Assembly (NCBI RefSeq): GCF_030159995.1
Contig: NZ_BSNM01000015.1
Coordinates: 124,001 to 188,000, forward strand
Direction of reading: 5' to 3'
DNA length: 64,000 bases
From: Litoribrevibacter albus
Lineage (GTDB): Bacteria > Pseudomonadota > Gammaproteobacteria > Pseudomonadales > Litoribrevibacteraceae
In this document: positions 1-8,717 of the stretch, piece by piece
Layout: each line of letters begins with the position of its first letter
Numbering within the stretch: the stretch's first letter is position 1
Notes under the pieces: generated by a model
What the model saw: the letters and a program-made list of their open reading frames with translations, nothing else
Databases searched by the model: none
What the model was told of the DNA's origin: nothing
Program-made: the position numbers and the translations under genes

Positions 1-625
1 CGCTCAGACCACCAATTTCACCTATGGCAAATAGCGGCACCAGCATTAAGGCTCCAACCATCAACAAGCCTTGCACAACGTCGGTCCAGGACACCGCCAG
101 AAAACCACCAAACAGGGTATAGGAAATCACAGCTGCCGCACCTACGAGTACAGCGACGGTGTAGTCAAAACCAAATACGGTTTCAAACAGTTTACCTCCA
201 GCAACTAGGCCGGAGCTGGTGTAAAACAAGAAGAAAACCAGTACAAAAACAGCTGAGATGATACGCAGACTGTGACTTTTATCTTCAAAGCGTTTTTCAA
301 AGAATGCGGGCAAAGTTAGTGCATCATCGGCTTTTTGCGAGTAAACCCGCAACCGTTGTGCCACCAGTAACCAGTTCAGCCAAGTGCCAATCAGAAGCCC
401 ACCTGCGAGCCAGAAGGAACCGAAACCGGCTGCCATCGCGTAGCCAGGTAGGCCCATCAGAAGCCAACCACTCATATCTGATGCGCCAGCGCTTAATGCG
501 CTTGGAATTGGCCCTAAGTTACGTCCCCCCAGAACGTAGTCGGACAGATCCTGAGTGCGACGATAAGCAATAATGCCGATTGCCAGCATCAGAGCCAAGT
601 AAATAACAAAGGTCAGGGTTATCAT
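1..625 (-). CDS. putP: Sodium/proline symporter PutP (N-terminal part, runs off the left edge)
   Basis: Imports proline together with Na+ across the inner membrane; a member of the sodium:solute symporter family. About 208 N-terminal residues are visible. They start MITLTFVIYLALMLAIGI, with ATG at 625 and an AAAGAGG ribosome site about 8 bases upstream. The segments SALSAGASDMSGWLLMGLPG, LTLPAFFEKRFEDKS and GGFLAVSWTDVVQGLLM match the conserved N-terminal PutP signature as I know it from E. coli, and several hydrophobic segments are present. The gene is divergent from a PutR-like Lrp-family regulator, which fits proline-responsive control. The C-terminal part lies outside the window. Confidence 0.93.
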   Translation of the reverse strand, partial: MITLTFVIYLALMLAIGIIAYRRTQDLSDYVLGGRNLGPIPSALSAGASDMSGWLLMGLPGYAMAAGFGSFWLAGGLLIGTWLNWLLVAQRLRVYSQKADDALTLPAFFEKRFEDKSHSLRIISAVFVLVFFLFYTSSGLVAGGKLFETVFGFDYTVAVLVGAAAVISYTLFGGFLAVSWTDVVQGLLMVGALMLVPLFAIGEIGGLS

Positions 626-1096
626 ATGAAACCTCTTTGTAATGCTCTATGTTTATTATTGTATTCGGAGGCCGCTTTTCACTTCACAGCTTCCTTGATC
701 ATACCTATTACAACTCGTTCACTTCAGTGACTGGAGCTCGCTCAAACAAGTCAGAACGCCTTCGTTGTTTTTCGCTAGTACAATTATTTAAAAGCTTACC
801 CTCAAGCCTCTAGTCAATTACCCTGTATTTGTTTATTTCCCAGGTAATTATTTTTTTTTATTTAAAACTAGCAGTTCTTTTTCCTTTTCGACGTTGACTT
901 GGCTTCAGGAATCAATGCCTTTCTCACTAACAAAAAGTACAGAACGTACACTTTTCTTGTTTGTTGTAGACGTATTCACTATCTTAATAATGAAACTTAG
1001 CCTTTTAGTGTATTAAACAGATATGAGACGTTACTGGCTGAGCTAGAGCGGACTTGTTCAGATGTACCCTAGGAAGCGTTACAGCGGAGTGAAAAT
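626..1096. promoter_or_regulatory. Divergent promoter region between putP and the Lrp-family gene
   Basis: This 471-base, AT-rich non-coding stretch lies between two divergent genes and must hold both promoters. I see T- and A-rich runs around 840-870, no convincing ORF and no strong hairpin. Lrp/AsnC-family proteins usually bind next to the genes they control, so binding here is likely. That is inference; no operator was identified. Confidence 0.5.
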
Positions 1097-1558
1097 ATGG
1101 AAAACCTGGATAAGCTGGATATGTCTATCCTGCGTGAGTTGCAAAAAAACGGTCGTATTACCGTTACCGAATTAGCATCTCGGGTTGGTTTATCAAAAAC
1201 GCCTTGCCAGGTTCGGGTAAAGCGGCTGGAGGAACTGGGTTATATCCTTGGTTATACCGCCATCATTGATCAGAAAAAATTAGGCTCCAGGCACGTAGCT
1301 TTTGTACAGGTCACCATGATCGATACCAAAACAAACGCGCTTCAGGCGTTTAATGATGCGGTACGTGAGATTCCTGAAATTGAGCAATGCCACATGATAG
1401 CCGGTAACTTTGATTACCTGTTGAAAGTGCGGACTTCTGACATTGAAAACTACCGGCTGGTGCTAGGCGAGAAAATATCTAACCTGCCTTTTGTGAAACA
1501 GACCAGTACCTTTGTTGTGATGGAAGACGTTAAGGATGTCGCATCGAAGGTTATTTAA
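1097..1558 (+). CDS. Lrp/AsnC-family transcriptional regulator, PutR-like
   Basis: A 153-residue DNA-binding regulator of the feast/famine family. The N-terminal winged helix-turn-helix (about residues 8-60) contains ELASRVGLSKTPCQVRVKRL. The C-terminal RAM ligand-binding domain (about 68-150) includes IEQCHMIAGNFDYLLKVRT. ATG at 1097 has a GGAG motif about 8 bases upstream. The sequence strongly resembles the group that activates proline dehydrogenase in proteobacteria (PutR), and it is divergent from putP. A role in sensing proline and controlling putP and/or putA is therefore likely but inferred. putA is not in the window. Confidence 0.88.
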   Translation: MENLDKLDMSILRELQKNGRITVTELASRVGLSKTPCQVRVKRLEELGYILGYTAIIDQKKLGSRHVAFVQVTMIDTKTNALQAFNDAVREIPEIEQCHMIAGNFDYLLKVRTSDIENYRLVLGEKISNLPFVKQTSTFVVMEDVKDVASKVI

Positions 1559-1643
1559 TTGCTGGTTAAACAAGAGGGAAGGAAACACTAGCGAATGGCA
1601 CTGCCATGATGCGTTATTAAATTAAATTTTGGGAGATGACATC

Positions 1644-1674
1644 CCGGGCGGAGTTTGATGATCCACCCGGTTTT
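1644..1674 (+). terminator. Rho-independent terminator after the PutR-like gene
   Basis: CCGGG pairs with CCCGG, and an inner GGA pairs with TCC across one mismatch, around a 9-base loop. A TTTT run follows directly. It lies about 85 bases after the regulator's stop and just before the convergent LemA-type gene. Confidence 0.7.
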
Positions 1675-1703
1675 GGTTTTACTGAAGAATATAATGCCTT
1701 AAC

Positions 1704-4019
1704 TTACGCAAACAACGCCTGGGGTTTGAATTTAAACATCCAGGTGAAAAGAATATCCGGGAAGGTTTCTAACCGTTCGTTGTAGAGGGTAACCGAATCG
1801 TTGTAGCCGTTTTTCAGCAGTGCCAGTTCGGTATCCAGCCGAGTCAGTTCATCCATCAATTTAGAGACCAACTCCTGGCTCTTTAAATCAGGGTAATTTT
1901 CTACCACAGCATTTACGGATCGTCTCATCTGGTGAGTGGCTTCCATGCATTCTTCGAGTGACGCCTTATCATCGTGCACATCTTTAACGGCCGATCGAAA
2001 TGACGCCATGTCTGTCATGATTTTCTTTTCATGGGCCATGAATTCTTTAACCACGGTTTCTAACGAAGGAATGAGATTTTTCCGTTTGCGAATGGTGACG
2101 CCCATGTTGACCCAGTTTCGCTCCGCACGTTGTCGCAGGAAGATGAGATCGTTGTAATGCAGCATCATGGTAAATAAAAACATGTATACCGGGCCGATCA
2201 ATGCGGCTAATAGGAAATCGCTGGGTGAGAAACTGCCACTCTGAGCAAACCACAATAAGCCGCTGCTAAACACACCAGTGAATGCCAGGTTGAGCAGCAG
2301 TAAACCAATCCAGGCTTTGCGGAACATGACTTTCGATTCAGACAGGTTACTCAGAATAAACGGCATCTTCGAACCGGCTTCTGTCAGATGAAGTTTGTCT
2401 TGTTGAGCCGGGTCTGGCTTTGCTTCACCAATGGCGTACAGTGGATCATCCAGTTTCAGCACGTATTCGGTATAAGTACGATTACCCGAGCTACGAGAGG
2501 TGGAGTGGCTGGTGATGAACTCTGCACCGGTTGGGTCAATCTTAATCGTACCTTCATCGTCTTCGCAGAGAAAATCTATGCTTTTCTGATCATCAACAAT
2601 GGTTACCCAGTTGGCGTCTTTACCTGTGCCTCGTTTTTCTTTGACCAGATAGTGATACCAGCAACATTGGCTGTAGGTCATCGGGCTTTCAAGGGCGTTG
2701 ATTTTCTCTGGCAGTTTTATCTGTCCAGTGACTTCAGACATACCGGGCACAATGCCCAGCGTCTTTTGAGTCGGGATGTTTTCAATCAGCCGCTTGAACT
2801 TAATTCGTCTGAAGCCTAAGTAGCTGAACAACACCATCATGCTGAGGCCAAAGAAAAAGAAGAAATAGTGCCAACCGCTGGTGAGCTTGGAGTCTGCCAG
2901 GTTGTTCAGACGCTGATTTAGGTGACTTTGAAGAATGCCATTCAGGTGAACTTGTTCGGCTCCGTCGAGTGTATAGCCCCAAATCGGTGCAAACAGCCAT
3001 TCAGGAAAACGATGTAGCTGCTGATCAACCAAATATTGCGAGAGGGCGAGATTGATTTTGTATTCGGCTAGTTGATTGTTTAAGTATTCGTCTTCAAAAC
3101 TGGCGTTGGCTTGTGATAGTAACTGTTTGGAGATTTCTCGGTCTCCACGGTTGATTTTACTGAGTTGATCGAGAGTGTATTGCCATTGTTGTTGATAGCG
3201 TTCTATGGCCTGTTTTAAGTCGTTGTTCATCATCAACAAACTGAAGTGCACTAAGACAATACTGACACAAGTGATGAGCAGGGTTTGGTACTTCCAGACT
3301 TTATGAACACGAATGAGTACCGCTAGGGCATAGATAGACATCGCGATTAATGCCAAACCGCCCCAGAGGTAAAATACCCCTGCGCTGCCCATACGCTGTT
3401 GTTCATAGCTTTTATCGTAGGTTGAAATGATCGGGGTGTAGGTATCCGAGGGTGGGAACTCAAGTTGCATCGATTCTTCTTCGAACTCTCTCGTTCCTTC
3501 TTCAACCGCACTTGGTCGTGCCTGACCAAAAATGAACAGCTTATCATCGACTTCGATACGGTATTCCGTGTATCTGTGGTCTCCGGTGACGGTACGAAAA
3601 CTTTGTTCCACTGACCAGTCTATCCAGTTGCTGTAGGTTCTGTTATCAACAAGCACGGACTTGCTGTGATCCTTGATAAGAAAGTTAATACCTTCGGTTT
3701 TTGAATCTACTAAGCTCCAACTGGTGTTGCCATCCGAATCGCGCTTTTCTATCTCATGTGTGTAGTGGTAATACACTGAAGGGGTACCGGTGTGATAGCT
3801 TTTAACGAGCTTTGTGTTCGTAGCCTGTTCGACAAATCCACTTACCGCGTTGGGGCCTGGAACTAAGCTATTTAAAGAGACAATGGGGGTTCGTTCTAAT
3901 TGTCTGAGAGATTGTATTTCATCAAAGCCGAAGTGCATCAGGTGCCAGCCACCCCAAAACGCCAGACTACCTAGAATCAGAGGAAGCAGTTGAGTGAGTA
4001 GTCTTTCCTTGAAGGTCAC
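1704..4019 (-). CDS. Membrane protein with two GIDE-like domains and a C-terminal LemA domain
   Basis: A 771-residue multi-pass membrane protein. Hydrophobic segments occur near residues 8-30, 215-265 (two), 385-405 and 570-625 (two). Two related extramembrane domains, about 50-170 and 425-540, share the pattern RTYxEYxxxLDDxLxxxGxA(R/K)P and resemble the GIDE domain. The last about 130 residues (MGVTIRKRKNLIPSLETVVK...) are a LemA domain, a helical bundle typical of LemA-family proteins. The start is GTG at 4019, supported by AAGGA 7 bases upstream; the next ATG would cut into the first membrane segment. Function is unknown. LemA/GIDE proteins are generally linked to envelope or membrane maintenance. 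It is convergent with the upstream regulator gene and divergent from the next gene. Confidence 0.83.
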   Translation of the reverse strand: MTFKERLLTQLLPLILGSLAFWGGWHLMHFGFDEIQSLRQLERTPIVSLNSLVPGPNAVSGFVEQATNTKLVKSYHTGTPSVYYHYTHEIEKRDSDGNTSWSLVDSKTEGINFLIKDHSKSVLVDNRTYSNWIDWSVEQSFRTVTGDHRYTEYRIEVDDKLFIFGQARPSAVEEGTREFEEESMQLEFPPSDTYTPIISTYDKSYEQQRMGSAGVFYLWGGLALIAMSIYALAVLIRVHKVWKYQTLLITCVSIVLVHFSLLMMNNDLKQAIERYQQQWQYTLDQLSKINRGDREISKQLLSQANASFEDEYLNNQLAEYKINLALSQYLVDQQLHRFPEWLFAPIWGYTLDGAEQVHLNGILQSHLNQRLNNLADSKLTSGWHYFFFFFGLSMMVLFSYLGFRRIKFKRLIENIPTQKTLGIVPGMSEVTGQIKLPEKINALESPMTYSQCCWYHYLVKEKRGTGKDANWVTIVDDQKSIDFLCEDDEGTIKIDPTGAEFITSHSTSRSSGNRTYTEYVLKLDDPLYAIGEAKPDPAQQDKLHLTEAGSKMPFILSNLSESKVMFRKAWIGLLLLNLAFTGVFSSGLLWFAQSGSFSPSDFLLAALIGPVYMFLFTMMLHYNDLIFLRQRAERNWVNMGVTIRKRKNLIPSLETVVKEFMAHEKKIMTDMASFRSAVKDVHDDKASLEECMEATHQMRRSVNAVVENYPDLKSQELVSKLMDELTRLDTELALLKNGYNDSVTLYNERLETFPDILFTWMFKFKPQALFA

Positions 4020-4120
4020 TTTAAAATCCTTTTGAAGTCTGATGATCTGAGATTCGCTGTTGATGCTGTACCAGAGATCTGTTCCCTAGAGTCTATGCAG
4101 TTTAGAAGTTTTTAAAAATT

Positions 4121-4744
4121 ATGTCGAAGCACGATCCCGCCTTTGAGGCATCCATCAAACAACAACGCATAGTCCTGACGGACTTACTATCTGAAGTCAG
4201 GGCTTGTCGCATCTGTCAGGCCGTGCTGGAACCCAACCCAGTAGTCAGAGCCAGTGTCGATGCCGAGTTATTGATCATTGGTCAGGCGCCGGGAACCCGT
4301 GTTCATGCCACCGGCATACCCTGGAATGATCCCAGTGGCGATCGTTTGAGATCCTGGCTGTCGATGGATAAATCGGATTTTTATGACGAAGCCAAAGTGG
4401 CCATTATTCCGATGGGCTTCTGTTACCCTGGCAAGGGCAAGAGTGGTGATTTACCGCCCAGACCTGAATGTGCAGAAGCGTGGCACGCGCGTTTGTTGGC
4501 CTTATTGCCTAAGGTTCGACTGACACTCTTGGTTGGAAGTTATGCTCAGAATTACTATCTGGGGAGGAGTAAAAAGAAAACGCTGACTGAGACAGTTAAA
4601 AATTATCGAGAGTATTTGGAAAAAGGATTCCTTCCGATTCCTCATCCTTCACCAAGAAATACCTTGTGGTTAAAGAAAAATCCCTGGTTTGAGGATGAGG
4701 TGGTAACGGAGATGAGGCGTCATCTCAGAGGAATAGGGTATTAA
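4121..4744 (+). CDS. Uracil-DNA glycosylase superfamily protein
   Basis: A 207-residue cytoplasmic protein of the UDG fold. Motif 1 is IIGQAPGTRVHATGIPWNDP (about residues 51-70) and motif 2 is PHPSPRN (about 175-181), the two nucleotide-binding/active-site loops of the superfamily. An N-terminal pair in CRICQ resembles the start of cluster-binding UDGs, but only two cysteines are near, so an Fe-S cluster is doubtful. It probably acts in base excision repair or on a related nucleic-acid substrate; the exact base specificity cannot be read from sequence. The stop overlaps the 3' end of the convergent downstream gene by four bases. Confidence 0.8.
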   Translation: MSKHDPAFEASIKQQRIVLTDLLSEVRACRICQAVLEPNPVVRASVDAELLIIGQAPGTRVHATGIPWNDPSGDRLRSWLSMDKSDFYDEAKVAIIPMGFCYPGKGKSGDLPPRPECAEAWHARLLALLPKVRLTLLVGSYAQNYYLGRSKKKTLTETVKNYREYLEKGFLPIPHPSPRNTLWLKKNPWFEDEVVTEMRRHLRGIGY

Positions 4745-5214
4745 GCGGTTTTGATGGCACCGATGTCTTTCTTCTGAACGTAAACATCATCCACCCAACA
4801 GCGAATAGCAGGTGCGATCCCTAAACATTGGATTTTCAGGCTTTCCAAATCGCCTTGAATATCCAGAACTGCATTGCCAGATAGCATCACTGACTTAGTG
4901 CCACGGGCGTCTGTTTTATCGACCACGACATGTTGCTCGCCGTACGCATCTTCGAATGTAAGCAGTAAACTGATACTGCCGGATACTTCTACATCAAAGC
5001 TTAACCATGCGGCAGCACTGAAGCTTTTTTGAGAGCTTACGGCTGCGGTTGCCGTCGGTGCGTGGTTTTTACGGCGTAGCATTTTAAAGAAGCTTTTGCG
5101 ACTCTTCTCATTCAATGGATCCTTGCAGACCGGCGCATCCATGTACTGGCTACGTGGGATTTGTTTTAAGGTCATTGGCTGATCAATGGCTTCAGAAAAA
5201 ACAACGAATTTCAT
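4741..5214 (-). CDS. Protein of unknown function
   Basis: A 157-residue protein I do not recognise. There is no signal peptide or membrane segment. The N-terminal half is basic and Ser-rich (KSRKSFFKMLRRKNH). The C-terminal half (about 70-150) looks like a beta-sandwich of alternating hydrophobic strands (WLSFDVEVSGSISLLLTFED). The 3' end overlaps the UDG-family gene by four bases on the opposite strand, so the two mRNAs are complementary at their ends. ATG at 5214 has only a weak ribosome site. Confidence 0.6.
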   Translation of the reverse strand: MKFVVFSEAIDQPMTLKQIPRSQYMDAPVCKDPLNEKSRKSFFKMLRRKNHAPTATAAVSSQKSFSAAAWLSFDVEVSGSISLLLTFEDAYGEQHVVVDKTDARGTKSVMLSGNAVLDIQGDLESLKIQCLGIAPAIRCWVDDVYVQKKDIGAIKTA

Positions 5215-5655
5215 ATTCAGGTGCTGGCTTATTGTTATTTAAGTTGGAGGACAGAGGGGGATAGAGCACAAGAGTGTGATTAAGTTCCCTAGGTGTGTCC
5301 TGTTTTCACATAAATTGGTTGGCAGGCATTCTATCAGTCTTAATTATTAAAATGTGAACCTGCATCAATATTTGACCAATCATTCGATAATCTGATGGTT
5401 AACCTTCCTAAAAAGGTACTTGAACATACTTTTTGGCCTTTTAGGCCATGTAGTTTCCGGATGTAAGAATTTAAGGAACCAGCAAACGATTTGAGCGATT
5501 AGATATGGCAAATGTTCATGCGGCCCGATTACAATGTGCCCGCTTCGTAGCATTTAATAATATCAAGTACTCATGTATCAATTACCTACGATTACGATAT
5601 AAAAGTACACTTCGAACATACTTAGTTTTAATTAATTGGCAGAAGGAATCAGCCC
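5215..5655. promoter_or_regulatory. Divergent upstream region of the SPFH gene, with a repeated motif
   Basis: 441 bases without a convincing gene. Two similar direct copies, GTACTTGAACATACTT (5416-5431) and GTACACTTCGAACATACTT (5605-5623), differ mainly by a small insertion. The second ends 32 bases before the SPFH start codon. A short GGCC-TTTTA-GGCC hairpin sits near 5435-5447. These may be regulator sites or simple duplications. Confidence 0.4.
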
Positions 5656-7077
5656 ATGACTTCAATTGGTTTTGGTATTGCAGGCGTTGCCCTGATAATC
5701 GCCATTTTTCTTCAATTCGGTATCAGAGATAAAGAACGAATCCCTAAAGGTGCCATGCGTCTTATCCTGACCATTGCGGCCATCGGGTTTGGTTTAGGGT
5801 TTACCGGTTCCGGTATTTTCTATGCAGAGCCAGGGTATGTCTATCACGTGCGTACTGTGATGGGTGATGAAGAAGTGGTGTCTGAACCAGGCTACAAATT
5901 TTATCCGTTCGGTCGTTATAACGCCTGGAAGCGTGCAATGACGGTACAGGCCGCTGCAGGATCAACCGACTCTCTATATGCAGAGCGTGATACCTCCGAA
6001 GCCAGTGCTGGGTTACCTCCGCTTAATATTATGTTTTTGGATCAGGTAGATGCGGATGCCGAAGCAACCGTACGTTTCTCAATCCCGAGTGACGAAGAAT
6101 CATTTTTACAACTAACACACGAATATCGTACGCCGGAAAACCTGTTGCGTACTGCACTGATTCCGGCATTCAAAGAAACGCTACAAGCGACGGCTTCTTT
6201 GTTCAGTGCTGAAAATTATTACTCTGGTGCTCGTTCCGAGTTCAACTCTGAGTTCGAACAGCAAATGACCAGTGGTATCTATATCGTTCGTCGTGAAGAA
6301 GTAACCAGACGATCAGAGCGCAAAATAAAAAGTACCGCCAATGCTGCACTGGGCCAGAATCAGGAATCCTACGGTGATGAAGCGAAAGTTGAATTCGTAG
6401 TTAACAAAGTTTTGGACGAAAATGGCCAGCCAAGGAAGAAGCTTCAGAAGTTTGTTAATTTTGGAATTTCAGTAGTGGATGCTCGTGTCACCAATATGCG
6501 TCCAAACAGTAAGTTTGTTGAGCGCATGCAGTTGAAGCAAAAAGCCTCTGCGGATCGCGCCATTGCCCGTGAACAACGTATTCAGGAAGAAGAACAACGC
6601 TTATTGGCTATCGCTAAAGGTGAGCGTGAAGTTGCACAGCGTCAAGCCAAGGCAAAAGTAGAGCAAATCCAGCGTACCACTGAAGCCGAGACGGAAAAGC
6701 AACTGGCATTGACCAAGGCCTTGAAGTTGAAAGAGCAGGCGACAATCGAAAAAGAAACCGCCGAAATTAATCTTGAAAAAGCCAAGGTAGAAGCGCAGAC
6801 CGTTAAAACACTGGCAGATGCGGAAGCTTATAAGAAGCGAGAAATCCTAAGTGCGGATAACGCCTTGGCTCAGAAGCTGGAAGCCGAAGTTAAAATCCAA
6901 CAGCTGTGGGCTGACGCATACTCTAAACGTGCTGTTCCTACCAATGTTTTTGGTTCGGGTGGTGATACTCCGGTGGGTGGTGACTCCGAAACCCGTGCCT
7001 TTATGCAAATGCTGACACTAGATGCGGCTCAGCGTCTTAGTTATGACCGTGACATCTCAAAAACAAAATCACGATAA
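5656..7077 (+). CDS. SPFH/band-7 domain membrane protein
   Basis: A 473-residue protein with two N-terminal hydrophobic segments (about 4-20 and 32-55). An SPFH/prohibitin-like domain follows (about 58-290; AEPGYVYHVRTVMGDEEVV at the start). A long charged Ala/Glu/Lys/Gln-rich coiled coil runs from about 290 to 420 (EQRIQEEEQRLLAIAKGERE), with a short tail. This is the layout of the stomatin/prohibitin/flotillin superfamily, which forms large ring or cage complexes at the inner membrane and modulates membrane proteases or lipid domains. ATG at 5656 has AGAAGGAA about 8 bases upstream. No NfeD partner is adjacent, so it is not the common NfeD-stomatin pair. Confidence 0.85.
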   Translation: MTSIGFGIAGVALIIAIFLQFGIRDKERIPKGAMRLILTIAAIGFGLGFTGSGIFYAEPGYVYHVRTVMGDEEVVSEPGYKFYPFGRYNAWKRAMTVQAAAGSTDSLYAERDTSEASAGLPPLNIMFLDQVDADAEATVRFSIPSDEESFLQLTHEYRTPENLLRTALIPAFKETLQATASLFSAENYYSGARSEFNSEFEQQMTSGIYIVRREEVTRRSERKIKSTANAALGQNQESYGDEAKVEFVVNKVLDENGQPRKKLQKFVNFGISVVDARVTNMRPNSKFVERMQLKQKASADRAIAREQRIQEEEQRLLAIAKGEREVAQRQAKAKVEQIQRTTEAETEKQLALTKALKLKEQATIEKETAEINLEKAKVEAQTVKTLADAEAYKKREILSADNALAQKLEAEVKIQQLWADAYSKRAVPTNVFGSGGDTPVGGDSETRAFMQMLTLDAAQRLSYDRDISKTKSR

Positions 7078-7757
7078 GTGATGTGCTCTCAGCCAGACTT
7101 GTTCATTGTTGAATGAGTTTGGCTAGGGTGTTTTCTACGTTTTTCCCCATAGATAAAACTTCTCAAAGCTCAGATTTTTGAGTCACCTGTCAGTCTTTTT
7201 CGGCCATATCAGCGCCGATGATATTAGCCTAACTAGTGCTTGGTTATCGTCTATTTTGATTGACCTAAGCAAACTATTTTGTATGTCTTACATTACCCTT
7301 CTTTTTGTTGAGATTTAGCCGTTTTTGAATTGCTGTAAATGCGACATTTGGAAAATTCGTCATCTATATTTATCGGTATTCAGTGAGATAAACAGCCGTG
7401 TTGGTAAGGCTTGAACGTGTATTAGGTGAATTGCTTAGGATGAATGATTCCCTAAGGACCGAGAGTACTACTTTTTTAGTAATTCCTGTCTCTACTTTGT
7501 CTTTCAATACCCTACCTAAAATTATCGTCTATCGTTACAGCAAGTGCCCTTGTTAAAGAATTTCTGAGTGAATTACTCAGGGATGTAATCTCGTGTAATC
7601 GATAGTTTTAGGATTTAAGTCCAAGATTCTACTTGGTGTCTTGTGATTTCACTTGATTGCAAATGTAAAAACAATGGCAAAGCCCTCGTTTGTGGTTTGG
7701 TTGTTTTGTTCCGTTTTCGGCAAATGACTTTAACTATTGATAAATTACATGGATTGT
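7078..7757. other. 680-base non-coding region upstream of the surface-protein locus
   Basis: There is no credible gene here. An inverted repeat CTGAGT-GAATT-ACTCAG lies at 7564-7580, about 180 bases before the sulfotransferase start, and could be an operator. An imperfect hairpin beginning AGCCAGAC and ending GTTTGGCT (about 7091-7124) follows the SPFH stop but lacks a clear T-run. The region probably holds the promoter for the long downstream run of plus-strand genes (inference). Confidence 0.4.
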
Positions 7758-8573
7758 ATGCAGAAAGTTCATTTTATCTCAGGTTTACCCCGTTCCGGTT
7801 CTACCTTACTGGCAGGAATATTACGCCAGAATCCCAGTTTTCATGCGGCTATGTCGAGTCCAGTTGCTTCCTTGATGAATGGTTGCCTTGAGCAAATGGG
7901 AGCAGGTGGTGAGTTCTTCACTTTTTTCAATGAAAGAAAACGAAAAGACATCTGTCGCGCACTCTTCAATACCTACTATCAAGAACAAGCAGACAAGCAG
8001 ATTATTTTTGATACCAATCGTATTTGGACCGCCCGTTTACATCAGCTGACTGAGCTTTATGACGATTTCAAAGTGATCTGTTGTGTTCGCAATCCAGCTT
8101 GGGTGATGGACAGTTTTGAAGTGATCTATCGCAAAAATCCTTTCGATTACAGCCGTATGTACAACCCTCAATCCCGGCAAACCGTTTACTCCCGTTGTGA
8201 GAGCATGATCAGTGCGTCCGGCACGGTGGGCAGTGCGTGGACTGCGCTAAAAGAGGCGTATTACGGTGAGTATTCTGATCGTTTATTACTGATTGATTAT
8301 GACTTGTTAACGCAACATCCCGTGAAGACGCTTGAGTTGCTCTATCAGTTTATTGGTGAGCCGATGTACGACCACGATTTTAATAGTGTGGACTATGAGG
8401 CTAATGAGTTTGATCGAAACCTGGGGGCAAAAGGGCTGCATCAAGTGAAGAAAAAAGTCGAGTTTAAGACTCGTCGCAGCATTTTACCGCCGGAGTTATT
8501 TCAGAAGTACAGTGACATGGCGTTTTGGCAAGACACTGCTGGTACCTCAGCAAGCATCATTAGTTCTAAATAA
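7758..8573 (+). CDS. Sulfotransferase family protein
   Basis: About 271 residues. The N-terminal SGLPRSGSTLLAGILRQNP is the 5'-phosphosulfate-binding loop of PAPS-dependent sulfotransferases. CVRNPAWVMDSFEVIYRKNP fits the 3'-phosphate-binding region, and LLLIDYDLLTQHP is a conserved late motif. It should transfer sulfate from PAPS to a hydroxyl or amine acceptor; the acceptor is unknown. The frame also allows TTG at 7737 and ATG at 7749. I chose the ATG at 7758 because it places the P-loop close to the N-terminus as in relatives, but no start has a strong ribosome site. It is the first gene of the plus-strand surface-protein run, and an APS kinase closes that run. Confidence 0.85.
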   Translation: MQKVHFISGLPRSGSTLLAGILRQNPSFHAAMSSPVASLMNGCLEQMGAGGEFFTFFNERKRKDICRALFNTYYQEQADKQIIFDTNRIWTARLHQLTELYDDFKVICCVRNPAWVMDSFEVIYRKNPFDYSRMYNPQSRQTVYSRCESMISASGTVGSAWTALKEAYYGEYSDRLLLIDYDLLTQHPVKTLELLYQFIGEPMYDHDFNSVDYEANEFDRNLGAKGLHQVKKKVEFKTRRSILPPELFQKYSDMAFWQDTAGTSASIISSK

Positions 8574-8613
8574 GAGCGTCCAAATGAGTGCTTCCGCGAA
8601 AGGTGATTTAGGT

Positions 8614-8673
8614 AACAAGCGGTTAACTAATAAGCAGTGAAGTACCAAGCAGTGAACTAACAAGTAGCTAAGT
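8614..8673 (+). repeat. Four degenerate 15-nt tandem repeats between the sulfotransferase and giant genes
   Basis: Four consecutive 15-base units read AACAAGCGGTTAACT, AATAAGCAGTGAAGT, ACCAAGCAGTGAACT and AACAAGTAGCTAAGT. They lie 40 bases after one stop and 44 bases before the next start. Each unit contains a stop triplet (TAA or TGA). The array belongs to a family of similar short arrays in this window. Confidence 0.8.
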
Positions 8674-8717
8674 ATTAAAAAGCATACGCAACAAAAAATA
8701 TTAACGAAGGTTGGATT

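Noticed and set aside
2388-2819. 143-residue ORF antisense to the LemA gene
   Set aside because: It lies wholly inside the GIDE-LemA coding region and has no family resemblance.
5505-5732. 75-residue plus-strand ORF before and into the SPFH gene
   Set aside because: It overlaps the well-supported SPFH start in another frame, has no recognisable protein features and lies in a regulatory stretch.
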